From the NCBI RefSeq assembly GCF_028682175.1, contig NZ_JANHKS010000026.1:19611-83610 (forward strand): a stretch of 64,000 nt of DNA. The letters run 5' to 3'. The notes beneath the pieces were generated by a model. It saw only the letters and a list, made by a program, of their open reading frames with translations. It did not search any database and had not been told where the DNA came from. The translations under genes and the position numbers were made by a program. Position 1 is the stretch's first letter. Every line of letters starts with the position of its first letter. Origin of the DNA: Pseudomonas putida (GTDB taxonomy: Bacteria > Pseudomonadota > Gammaproteobacteria > Pseudomonadales > Pseudomonadaceae). Shown one piece after another: positions 51,574 through 58,552 of this stretch.

Positions 51574-53780
51574 TGTGGGTCTCCGTGATTTTGCGTTTGC
51601 CCGTCTGGTTTCCAGGTTTTCAGCAACAGTGCATTGCTCACCACGCTGACGCTGGATAACGCCATGGCTGCGCCTGCAAGCACCGGGTTGAGCAGGCCGA
51701 AGGCGGCCAGCGGGATGCCGATCAGGTTGTAGACGAAGGCCCAGAACAGGTTCTGGCGGATCTTGGCGTAGGTCCTGCGGCTGATGTCCAGGGCGGCGGG
51801 GATCAGGCGCGGGTCGCCGCGCATCAGGGTGATGCCTGCAGCGTGCATGGCCACGTCGGTACCGCCGCCCATGGCGATGCCCACGTCGGCGGCGGCCAGG
51901 GCCGGGGCGTCGTTGATGCCATCGCCGACCATGGCCACGACGCCGGTTTTCTTCAATGCAACCACAGTGGCGGCCTTGTCCCCGGGCAGGACTTCGGCGT
52001 GCACGTCATCGATGCCCAGCGCCTCGGCGACCACTCTGGCGCTGCCGCGATTGTCGCCGGTCAGCAAGTGGCTGCTGATGTGCCGTTGCTTGAGTTGCAC
52101 GATGGCCTGCGCGGCGCCGGGCTTGAGGGTATCGCCAAAGGCGAACAGGCCGAGCACGTGGGGCTGCGGAGCGGTTTCGATCAGCCAGGAGAGCGTACGG
52201 CCTTCGGCTTCCCAATCGCTTGCGGTGCCTGCGAGGGCATCGGCAGCCAGGCCGCTTTCGTCCAGCAGGCGTTTGTTGCCCAGCGCCAGTTCGCGCCCAT
52301 GCAACGTGCCGGCGATACCGCGCCCGGCGAGGGAGCGGCTGTTGCTGACGTCTTCGGGCTTGAGGTTGCGTTCAGCGCAGAGGTCCAGAACGGCCTTGGC
52401 CAGTGGGTGTTCGCTGCCCCGTTGCAGCGCTCCGGCCATCAGCAGCAATGTGTTCTCATCGGCATCGATGGCGGTCATGTGGGCGATGCGTGGTGTGCCG
52501 CTGGTCAATGTGCCGGTCTTGTCGAAGACCACTGCGCTCACCTGATGGGCACGCTCCAGCGCTTCGGCGTCCTTGATCAGGATGCCATGGCGCGCCGCGA
52601 CGCCGGTTCCGGCCATGATCGCGGTCGGCGTGGCCAGCCCCAGTGCGCAAGGGCAGGCGATGACCAGCACGGCCACGGCGTTGATGATGGCAGTTTCCAG
52701 TGGCACTCCGGCCAACAACCAGCCGCCCAGCGTGGCTAGGGCAAGCAGCAGGACCACCGGCACGAACACCTGGCTGACTTTTTCCACCAGCTTCTGGATC
52801 GGGGCCTTGGCCGATTGCGCATCTTCGACCAGGCGAATGATCCGCGCCAGCACGGTTTCGCCGCCCAGGGCTTCAGTGCGCACCAGCAGACGACCTTCGC
52901 CGTTGATCGCACCGCCCGTGACCTTGTCGCCCGGCTGCTTGGGCACCGGCAGGCTCTCGCCGCTGATGAGCGCTTCGTCGGCGTGGCTCTGGCCGTCGAT
53001 CACGACGCCGTCCACCGGGAAGCGTTCGCCGGGTTTGACCAGCACCTGATCGCCCAGCTTCAGCGCGCTGATCGCTACCTCTTGCTCCTGACCGTCGACC
53101 ACCTGAATCGCCCGTTCCGGCCGCAAGGCTTCGAGGGCGCGGATGGCGCTGGCGGTCTGGCGCTTGGCGCTGCTTTCCAGGTATTTGCCCAGCAATACCA
53201 AAGTGATGACCACCGCCGAGGCTTCGAAATACAGGTGGGGCATGTCGTGATGGGCGCTGGCCAGCCACTGATAGACGCTCAGGCCATAACCGGCACTGGT
53301 GCCCAGCGCCACCAGCAAATCCATGTTGCCCGCGCCCGCACGCACGGCCTTGTAAGCGGCGACATAGAAGCGCGCGCCGAGGAAAAATTGCACCGGGGTT
53401 GCCAAGGCGAACTGGACCCAGGCGGGCAGCATCCACTCGATACCGAAGGGTTGCAACAGCATCGGCAGGACCAGCGGCAAGGCCAGGACGATCGCCAGCA
53501 GCAGATGCCAGCGCTCGCTGTCGTGGCGCTTGAGCTGATCGGCCTGCTGCGCGGCACGGTCCTGCTCCAGGGTTGCGCCGTAACCGGCCTTGTCCACCGC
53601 CGCGATCAGGCTGGCGGGGTCGATACGCTCCTGCACTTCGACGTGGGCGCGTTCGTTGGCAAGGTTCACTGTCGCAACCGTTACGCCGGGCACCTTGCGC
53701 AACGCACGCTCGACACGGCCTGCGCAACTGGCGCAGGTCATGCCGGTGATGGGCAGATCAAACGTCTGAGGACTGGGCAT
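51570..53780 (-). CDS. copA: Cu(I)-exporting P1B-type ATPase CopA
   Basis: A 736-residue inner-membrane pump with one N-terminal HMA domain (GMTCASC, Cys16 and Cys19). Eight membrane segments are expected, with CPCALGLATP in the sixth. Also present are the phosphorylation motif DKTGTLTSG, the TGDNRGSA hinge and GDGINDAPAL. The CPC motif and the later YN and MxxSS positions of Cu(I) pumps (FVYNLIGIPLAAFG, AMALSSVSVVSNALLL) are present. The start ATG at 53780 has AAGGAG eight bases upstream, and a CueR-type operator lies at 53819-53839. cueR follows in the same operon. Confidence 0.95.
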   Translation of the reverse strand: MPSPQTFDLPITGMTCASCAGRVERALRKVPGVTVATVNLANERAHVEVQERIDPASLIAAVDKAGYGATLEQDRAAQQADQLKRHDSERWHLLLAIVLALPLVLPMLLQPFGIEWMLPAWVQFALATPVQFFLGARFYVAAYKAVRAGAGNMDLLVALGTSAGYGLSVYQWLASAHHDMPHLYFEASAVVITLVLLGKYLESSAKRQTASAIRALEALRPERAIQVVDGQEQEVAISALKLGDQVLVKPGERFPVDGVVIDGQSHADEALISGESLPVPKQPGDKVTGGAINGEGRLLVRTEALGGETVLARIIRLVEDAQSAKAPIQKLVEKVSQVFVPVVLLLALATLGGWLLAGVPLETAIINAVAVLVIACPCALGLATPTAIMAGTGVAARHGILIKDAEALERAHQVSAVVFDKTGTLTSGTPRIAHMTAIDADENTLLLMAGALQRGSEHPLAKAVLDLCAERNLKPEDVSNSRSLAGRGIAGTLHGRELALGNKRLLDESGLAADALAGTASDWEAEGRTLSWLIETAPQPHVLGLFAFGDTLKPGAAQAIVQLKQRHISSHLLTGDNRGSARVVAEALGIDDVHAEVLPGDKAATVVALKKTGVVAMVGDGINDAPALAAADVGIAMGGGTDVAMHAAGITLMRGDPRLIPAALDISRRTYAKIRQNLFWAFVYNLIGIPLAAFGLLNPVLAGAAMALSSVSVVSNALLLKTWKPDGQTQNHGDPQ

Positions 53781-53818
53781 CGCGGACACTCCTTGAAGGC
53801 TATTGCCAGCAAGGATCA

Positions 53819-53839
53819 ACCTTGCCACGTTGGCAAGGT
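53819..53839 (-). promoter_or_regulatory. CueR operator of copA
   Basis: A 21-base dyad with arms ACCTTGCC and GGCAAGGT overlaps a TTGACC -35 box at 53837-53842, read on the minus strand. The position, about 40 bases upstream of copA, and the near identity to the copZ site identify it as the CueR binding site. Confidence 0.85.
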
Positions 53840-53860
53840 CAAGTCCCGTTTTTCAGCGCA

Positions 53861-54073
53861 TCAACGCACTTCGATCTGGTCCAGCGACTGCTCGGCAATG
53901 GTTCGCGCCATGTCGATCAGATGCACTACGGAAAACGCCAGATCGCGCTTGCTGCCGCTCTGAGCGTCGGCGCTTTCGTAGGCGGTAGCCTTGGCGCAGC
54001 GTAACAGCCCGGAGATCTGGGCGAGGGAGTCTTCAAGTGTGGGGTTGGGTGGGTCGGGGGTGATTTTTAGCAT
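53861..54073 (-). CDS. DUF6124 family small protein
   Basis: A 70-residue soluble protein that begins KITPDPPNP and continues with two predicted helices (LEDSLAQISGLLRCAKATAYES and LAFSVVHLIDMARTIAEQSL, each read in part). This layout fits the small DUF6124 proteins found in many copies in Pseudomonas. Function unknown. The start ATG is at 54073 with AGGA seven bases upstream. A highly structured leader precedes it. It is oriented like copA but begins upstream of the copA promoter, so it is a separate unit. Confidence 0.72.
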   Translation of the reverse strand: MLKITPDPPNPTLEDSLAQISGLLRCAKATAYESADAQSGSKRDLAFSVVHLIDMARTIAEQSLDQIEVR

Positions 54074-54126
54074 TTTTCATCCTGAGGTCTGGGACCACCG
54101 GCATCTTCGCTGCTAAACAAATGAAG

Positions 54127-54270
54127 GGTGGCGGCTTTGACAACGGGTTAGCAGACCGGGACCTCAGAACCCGGCGCACCCGAAGGTGCCCCGCGCAAAG
54201 CCACCATAGGATGGAGTGCGTTGATCTGAGTTGATTCAGGCTGCTAAACCCGATCGCTGATTCCCAGCGA
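54127..54270 (-). ncRNA. Structured leader RNA upstream of the DUF6124 gene (candidate cis-regulatory element)
   Basis: Read on the minus strand, GGTGGCTTTG (54205-54196) pairs with CAAAGCCGCCACC (54139-54127), closing two inner hairpins. One is GCACC-TTCG-GGTGC (54189-54176) with a UUCG tetraloop. The other is CCGGG...CCCGG (54174-54156). A further hairpin TCGCTG...CAGCGA lies upstream at 54270-54254. CTGCTAACCCG at the 3' side of the junction can also pair with CGGGTTTAGCAG upstream, an alternative fold. The element ends about 50 bases before the DUF6124 start. I know of similar leaders near related Pseudomonas genes but cannot name a family. Confidence 0.55.
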
Positions 54271-54431
54271 CGGCCGCAGATTAGCACTCAGATCGCGCTG
54301 CACAAGCGCCTGAGAGTTTCTAGGAAATGTCCTGCATAAGAAAGGGAGAAGCCTGTCAGAAAGGGGCTACAAACCGTCAGATGTGTTGCAGGAAATGGCG
54401 ATTCCGAACGCCAGCGCAATCTCACCACACC
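54271..54431. other. Probable promoter segment of the DUF6124 leader
   Basis: This gene-free segment lies upstream of the structured leader on the minus strand. It contains TTTCCTAGAAACTC and CTGACAGGCTTC-type stretches that could hold the promoter. No box could be assigned with confidence. Confidence 0.35.
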
Positions 54432-54602
54432 CCCGTAGCAGCACGGCTTGCCGGCGGGGGCGATCTCAAGGGCGCCGTCGTCCGAATGCGGCCCAGACCA
54501 AGCGCGCTCCTACAGGAGTGAGGTAACCCGCCCGTAGCAGTCCGGCTTGCCGGCGTCGGCGATTTCGAAGACGCTGACGCCGGCAAGCCGGACTGCTACG
54601 GG
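54432..54602. repeat. REP cluster
   Basis: A GTAGCAGCACGGCTTGCCGG copy at 54435 is paired with the variant arm CGTCCGAATGCGGCCCAG. It is followed by an inverted pair built on GTAGCAGTCCGGCTTGCCGG at 54533-54602. It is the first REP after the REP-free stretch. Confidence 0.85.
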
Positions 54603-54957
54603 ACGGTGGTGTGCTTTAGATTTTGATCTTGCTCTTGATCTTTGTGCGCGATGGCACAGGCGCCGCCGAATGCGACGTTAAGGCGCCAGGCCGAGCGCAG
54701 GCGTTGTGTAGGGGGATGAGCGGCATGGATGCCGCGAAAGCCGTGCGGGCCAGGGACGGCCCATCACGGCGTGCCCCCGGAACGGCGCCGGAGTCGAGGG
54801 AAGTCCGAAGGACCCCAGCCTGTCGCCAAGACCTTTTGGTTACTTTTGGGGCGAATGCCAAAAGTGACCCGCCGTAAGGGCGGAAGGCTGATTCCGGGTC
54901 AAAATCATAAACGGATATGCTCACAAACCGCCGAACCACAGGGCGCAGCCTCACCCA
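54603..54957. repeat. Probable dispersed non-coding repeat of about 300 bases
   Basis: The segment runs from a TCTTGCTCTTGATCTTTG stretch through GGCATGGATGCCGCGAAAGC to AAAAGTGACCCGCCGTAAGG. Short frames exist on both strands, but none has a coherent start site or recognisable protein. I recall near-identical segments scattered in intergenic regions of other Pseudomonas genomes, which marks it as a repeat family. Within this window it occurs once. Confidence 0.5.
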
Positions 54958-55338
54958 TCAATAATTCAACTCAGCCCGCTTGAGATACATCCCATTAGGC
55001 CCCGACGCGATCCGATACTTCAACACGTCCCCCGCATTAATATGCAGCCGCGTATTGTTCTGCGCCTCGATCCCCGGCAAACACCCCGGCGCCTGCCCCG
55101 GCAACACCCGCAGGCGCACCGACAGATCCCCCGCCGGCAGATTGAACGAACGCGACTCCTCCTGAAACAGCCGGCCTACCAACTGATCCTGCATGTAAAT
55201 GCCAATCTCACAGGACGTCGCCACTTCCAGCCGCTCGCGAGAAATGATGAGCACCCCATAATCCTGATCGGCCTGTGCCCAGGATGCGCAGGCCACCAGA
55301 CCGATAAAACCTGCAATGCGAAAGGCTGACCAGCCCAT
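54958..55338 (-). CDS. Small periplasmic protein, function unknown
   Basis: A 126-residue protein with a signal peptide (about residues 1-22, ending ASWAQA) and a soluble beta-rich body with two Cys (TSCEIG, PGCLPG) that could form a disulfide. The segment YLKRAELNY closes the protein. AGGAGA precedes the ATG at 55338; a longer frame to 55455 runs through the copZ promoter and is not used. It lies divergent to copZ, so a copper-related role is possible from position only. Confidence 0.7.
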   Translation of the reverse strand: MGWSAFRIAGFIGLVACASWAQADQDYGVLIISRERLEVATSCEIGIYMQDQLVGRLFQEESRSFNLPAGDLSVRLRVLPGQAPGCLPGIEAQNNTRLHINAGDVLKYRIASGPNGMYLKRAELNY

Positions 55339-55424
55339 GGCCGATGTCTCCTGATGTACGTTGATGAAACACTTTGGCTCAGCTTTCCATGGAATACCAG
55401 CCCGGCAGAAACGCCACAAACTTG

Positions 55425-55445
55425 ACCTTGCCATGGTGGGAAGGT
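55425..55445 (+). promoter_or_regulatory. CueR operator of copZ
   Basis: A 21-base imperfect dyad with arms ACCTTGCC and GGGAAGGT sits directly after TTGACC (55422-55427), the same arrangement as at copA. It lies about 50 bases upstream of the copZ start. Confidence 0.82.
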
Positions 55446-55493
55446 GGAAGATCACGACATCTGGTCACATTTCTTCCAGCGAGGAGTCATCCG

Positions 55494-55691
55494 ATGCAAA
55501 CATTCAACGTTCAAGGCATGACCTGCGGCCACTGCGTTCGCGCGGTGACCAATGCAATCAAGGGCGAAGATCCGGCCGCCGAGGTGCAGGTTGACCTGCC
55601 CAAAGGCGAAGTGGCCGTGCAAAGCCGGTTGGCGGCGGAACAAGTGATCGGGTTGATCGAAGAAGAGGGTTACAGCGTCCAGATTGCGTGA
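55494..55691 (+). CDS. copZ: Copper chaperone CopZ
   Basis: A 65-residue single HMA-domain protein with the Cu(I) site GMTCGHC (Cys11 and Cys14). The usual ferredoxin-like fold ends in EEEGYSVQIA. It carries Cu(I) in the cytoplasm to CopA or CueR. GAGGAG lies upstream of the ATG at 55494. A CueR-type promoter precedes it, so it is coregulated with copA-cueR, though about 1.7 kb away and on the other strand. Confidence 0.93.
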   Translation: MQTFNVQGMTCGHCVRAVTNAIKGEDPAAEVQVDLPKGEVAVQSRLAAEQVIGLIEEEGYSVQIA

Positions 55692-55720
55692 CCATCACAC
55701 GAAGGGTCTGCAACCGATCT

Positions 55721-55813
55721 CCTGTAGGAGTGAGCTTGCTCGCGATAGCGTCGTGTCAGTGACAGATTGGTTGGCTGACCCACCGCCGTCGCGGGCAAGC
55801 GCGGTCCTACAGG
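55721..55813. repeat. REP pair with unlike arms
   Basis: The left arm is GTAGGAGTGAGCTTGCTCGC and the right arm is the inverted CGCGGGCAAGCGCGGTCCTA type. The two halves come from different subfamilies. Confidence 0.8.
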
Positions 55814-55847
55814 TTTTGTGTTTGCCCGCGATACGGGAACGATCTGG

Positions 55848-57707
55848 TCAATAGTGATACCACTTCAACTCAAGCATCACCTCGTTCACCGGGGAACTCA
55901 TCTGGCTGAAATCCCGTTGCGCACTGAGGCGCACGCCCAGGTTGCGCGACAATTCCCACTGCTGATTCAGACTGATCGTGCGACGCACCTCGCCGTTGGT
56001 GAAGTAGTCGCCCTTGGTTTCCAGGCTAAAATTGCCCAGTGGATTGCGCCACAGCACGCCGGTGTTGAAGCCCGCTGCCGGTGAGACGAGGGCCGAGAAG
56101 TCATTGTTGTGCTCCAGCCGCACCGTGCCCAGCGCAAAGCCCAATACGTCGTCGCCCAGTTTCCAGGTGCCGCCCGCGCCGCCGTTGACGTGGCTGACCA
56201 GATTTTCGTCGCCGTGCTTGCCCAGCACTCGCTCAAGGCCGCCAGCCACTTGCCATGACCAGGGCTTGAGCAACTCATTGCGCGGGGTCAGCGAGCGAAT
56301 GGTTGCCAGGTCCAGCCGCTGCACTTGCCAGTGGCTGTCTTCGTACTGGCGCAGCTTGAGCTGCAGGATCTCGATCTGCGCGCCCAGGGGGAAGCCATAG
56401 GCGTTGTCGTTCAGGTCGTGATAGGCCATGCGCAGGCCATATTCGGCAAAGGCCTTGTCATCACGGGTGCCCACGCCCAGTTGCCAGGTGCGCGACTCAT
56501 GGCCGTCTTCAGGCAGGCCGGGTCGCTCGATTTCAAGGGCCGGCGGCGGGTTGGTGCTGATGGCGCGCAGCAGGTCATAACTGCGCTGCGAGCGGGCAGG
56601 GTCACGTTCCTCGCCATTGGCGCGGTAACGCTCAAGGCGGTAGGCCGCGTCCTGAATCAACGCCCGGCGCTCCTTGGGCAGAGCAAGGTAATCATGGCTT
56701 TGCATCTGCTTCTGATCGGCGCTGACTTTCAGCACCTGCTGCTTTTCATCGTGGCTCAGGGGCTCGGCGCGGCTGAGCAACTCGCGCTCCTTGGAGGGCC
56801 GATAGTCGATCTTCTCCACCAGCCCGGCCTCCTTGACCGCGCGCACGGTGTCGGTGGGGATGGCGGTCAGGCGGAACTGCGGCGTGAGATCAAGGCTGGG
56901 GCGCGCCACTTGCAGCAGTTCCAGCAGGCGGTAGGAGCAGTTTTCGTCGAAGAAGAAATAGCCGAAGCGGATCTGCTTGAGTTCCCACACGTGCTCGACC
57001 ATGCGCCGGGTTTCTTCCGGGGTCAGGTTCAGGCGGTACTCCCACAAGTCGCGGTTTTCCAGGCTGCTGTATTCGGAAAGTTTCTCCTGGTAGGGCACCA
57101 GCGCGAACAGGCCGGGGTAGCCGCCCATCAAGCCTTTCCAGGCATAGAGGATGCTGTTGTCGGAGCCTTCGATGTAGGCGCCGAAGTTGATCGCATAGCT
57201 GAGCAGGGCGGTCTTGTTGGCCTGCACGTCAGCCTGGTCGATGCGTAGCAGGGTGTGGCCGAACATCGATGAGGGGCTGTTGAGGTAGGCCGCAGGGAAG
57301 ATCATCACCGTACTGTCCGGCGCTACGTCAGAAAACCACTTGTTGAACTCCTTGCAATCGACGGCAGGCAGGTCGGTCAGTTTCAGCTCGTCGCGCAGGT
57401 AACGGGTGCGGGAAGGGTAAACGCACTGCGGATGTGCATCTTCCTGCCCTGCAACGACCGGGCGGTAGATCGCCTCGAGGGTTGCGGCCAGTTCGGCCTT
57501 CGGGTCATGGGCGCCGTTTTTGGCGAGGAAGAATTTGGCATCGTCCACATAGCTGCGCCAGCCACCGAGCTTGCCGGCTTCGTAATGTCCGATGGCAATC
57601 CAGAATCTGGAGGAGGCCAGTTGCTGCAAACGATCTTGGTCGACTTGCGGTGCGGCAGACAGCGGGGCACAGACACAGAGCGCCAGCCAGGCGAGGCGTT
57701 TGAGCAT
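55848..57707 (-). CDS. DUF4105 envelope protein (Lnb-like acyltransferase family)
   Basis: A 619-residue exported protein with signal peptide (about 1-18). A DUF4105 domain covers about residues 100-300. It contains the His of SSMFGHTLLRID and the Cys of FDENCSYRLLELL, the pair thought to be catalytic in the family, whose Bacteroides member Lnb N-acylates lipoproteins. The C-terminal 220 residues alternate in a beta-barrel-like pattern and end in ELKWYHY, with an aromatic terminus. Pseudomonas has Lnt, so the role here may differ. It is followed upstream by a DUF3015 gene on the same strand, 75 bases away. Confidence 0.82.
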   Translation of the reverse strand: MLKRLAWLALCVCAPLSAAPQVDQDRLQQLASSRFWIAIGHYEAGKLGGWRSYVDDAKFFLAKNGAHDPKAELAATLEAIYRPVVAGQEDAHPQCVYPSRTRYLRDELKLTDLPAVDCKEFNKWFSDVAPDSTVMIFPAAYLNSPSSMFGHTLLRIDQADVQANKTALLSYAINFGAYIEGSDNSILYAWKGLMGGYPGLFALVPYQEKLSEYSSLENRDLWEYRLNLTPEETRRMVEHVWELKQIRFGYFFFDENCSYRLLELLQVARPSLDLTPQFRLTAIPTDTVRAVKEAGLVEKIDYRPSKERELLSRAEPLSHDEKQQVLKVSADQKQMQSHDYLALPKERRALIQDAAYRLERYRANGEERDPARSQRSYDLLRAISTNPPPALEIERPGLPEDGHESRTWQLGVGTRDDKAFAEYGLRMAYHDLNDNAYGFPLGAQIEILQLKLRQYEDSHWQVQRLDLATIRSLTPRNELLKPWSWQVAGGLERVLGKHGDENLVSHVNGGAGGTWKLGDDVLGFALGTVRLEHNNDFSALVSPAAGFNTGVLWRNPLGNFSLETKGDYFTNGEVRRTISLNQQWELSRNLGVRLSAQRDFSQMSSPVNEVMLELKWYHY

Positions 57708-57782
57708 AGATTGGCAACTAGTCAGATGGGATCGGAAGCAGTGAATGCCTGCCCTCTCGAAAGAGGGCAGGTTTGCGCGACT

Positions 57783-58271
57783 TTAGGCCTGGGTTGCGTA
57801 TTTGGCCAGAGCCGGGTCGTTCTTCAGCACGTCGAGGGTGTTGGTGTGCACGTCCTCGGCAGTGGCATCAGCCTTGTTGAAGATCTGTTGGTAGTGGTCA
57901 TGAGTGACTGCGGCGAAACGGGCACGATCCTGCGGTGCCACGCCGAGCACGACCGCGTAGGTGGTGAGCGCCTCGCCCTGGCCCATGGCCATGTCTTTGG
58001 AGAGTTCGTCCATCATGCCGTTCATGGCCAGCCACGACTTGCCGCCGTAGGTCAGGGCCGCGTTGGTGGAGCAGCCGTTGGTGCCTGAGGTCATGCCGAA
58101 AGTGGCGTTACCGGAGGTGCCGTTGGTGGTGGAAGCGAGGAAGTGTGCCGGGGTGCCGCGCTGCCCTTCGAACAGCATGTTGCCCCAACCGCAGTCTGGA
58201 CCGCCGGGAGCTTGAGCCATGGCGTTTATGGACACAGCGGCGAAGAGAGTACCAAGAAGAATCCGTTTCAT
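57783..58271 (-). CDS. DUF3015 family periplasmic protein
   Basis: A 162-residue protein with a signal peptide (about 1-20, ending INAMAQA). The mature part begins PDCGWGNMLFEGQRG, and a Gly/Thr/Asn-rich segment GTSGNATFGMTSGTNGC follows, typical of DUF3015. Two Cys could form a disulfide. Function unknown. The start ATG at 58271 is preferred over an upstream in-frame ATG, since the signal peptide begins there. It lies directly upstream of the DUF4105 gene and may share its transcript. Confidence 0.8.
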   Translation of the reverse strand: MKRILLGTLFAAVSINAMAQAPGGPDCGWGNMLFEGQRGTPAHFLASTTNGTSGNATFGMTSGTNGCSTNAALTYGGKSWLAMNGMMDELSKDMAMGQGEALTTYAVVLGVAPQDRARFAAVTHDHYQQIFNKADATAEDVHTNTLDVLKNDPALAKYATQA

Positions 58272-58552
58272 AGCTTTAGTCTCTGTTGTTTCAACCAAGG
58301 GTCGGATTCCTGGCCGAAAACAGGGCCAGGGAGGGCCGGTTTATTGATTTGTTACCGGCCGCGCAGGTTGGAGTTTAGGCAGGATCTGAACGTTCCGTGA
58401 TTTATTGCGTTTTGTTGTATGCAGGCCGCGTCTTAAAAGGCTGTGGGAATGTTCATCAAGCTAAAACATATTCAGGTGTTTCCTTCCTTGCCAGTCTGGT
58501 GCGCCGAGCGCCAGAATGCCCCCATCTGCCCCGCCTGATGTAAGGATGTCCG

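Noticed and set aside
54148..54207. 19-codon upstream frame inside the structured leader as a leader peptide gene
   Set aside because: It has no Shine-Dalgarno sequence, and its start and codons coincide with the paired stem, so base pairing explains the sequence better. Not fully excluded.
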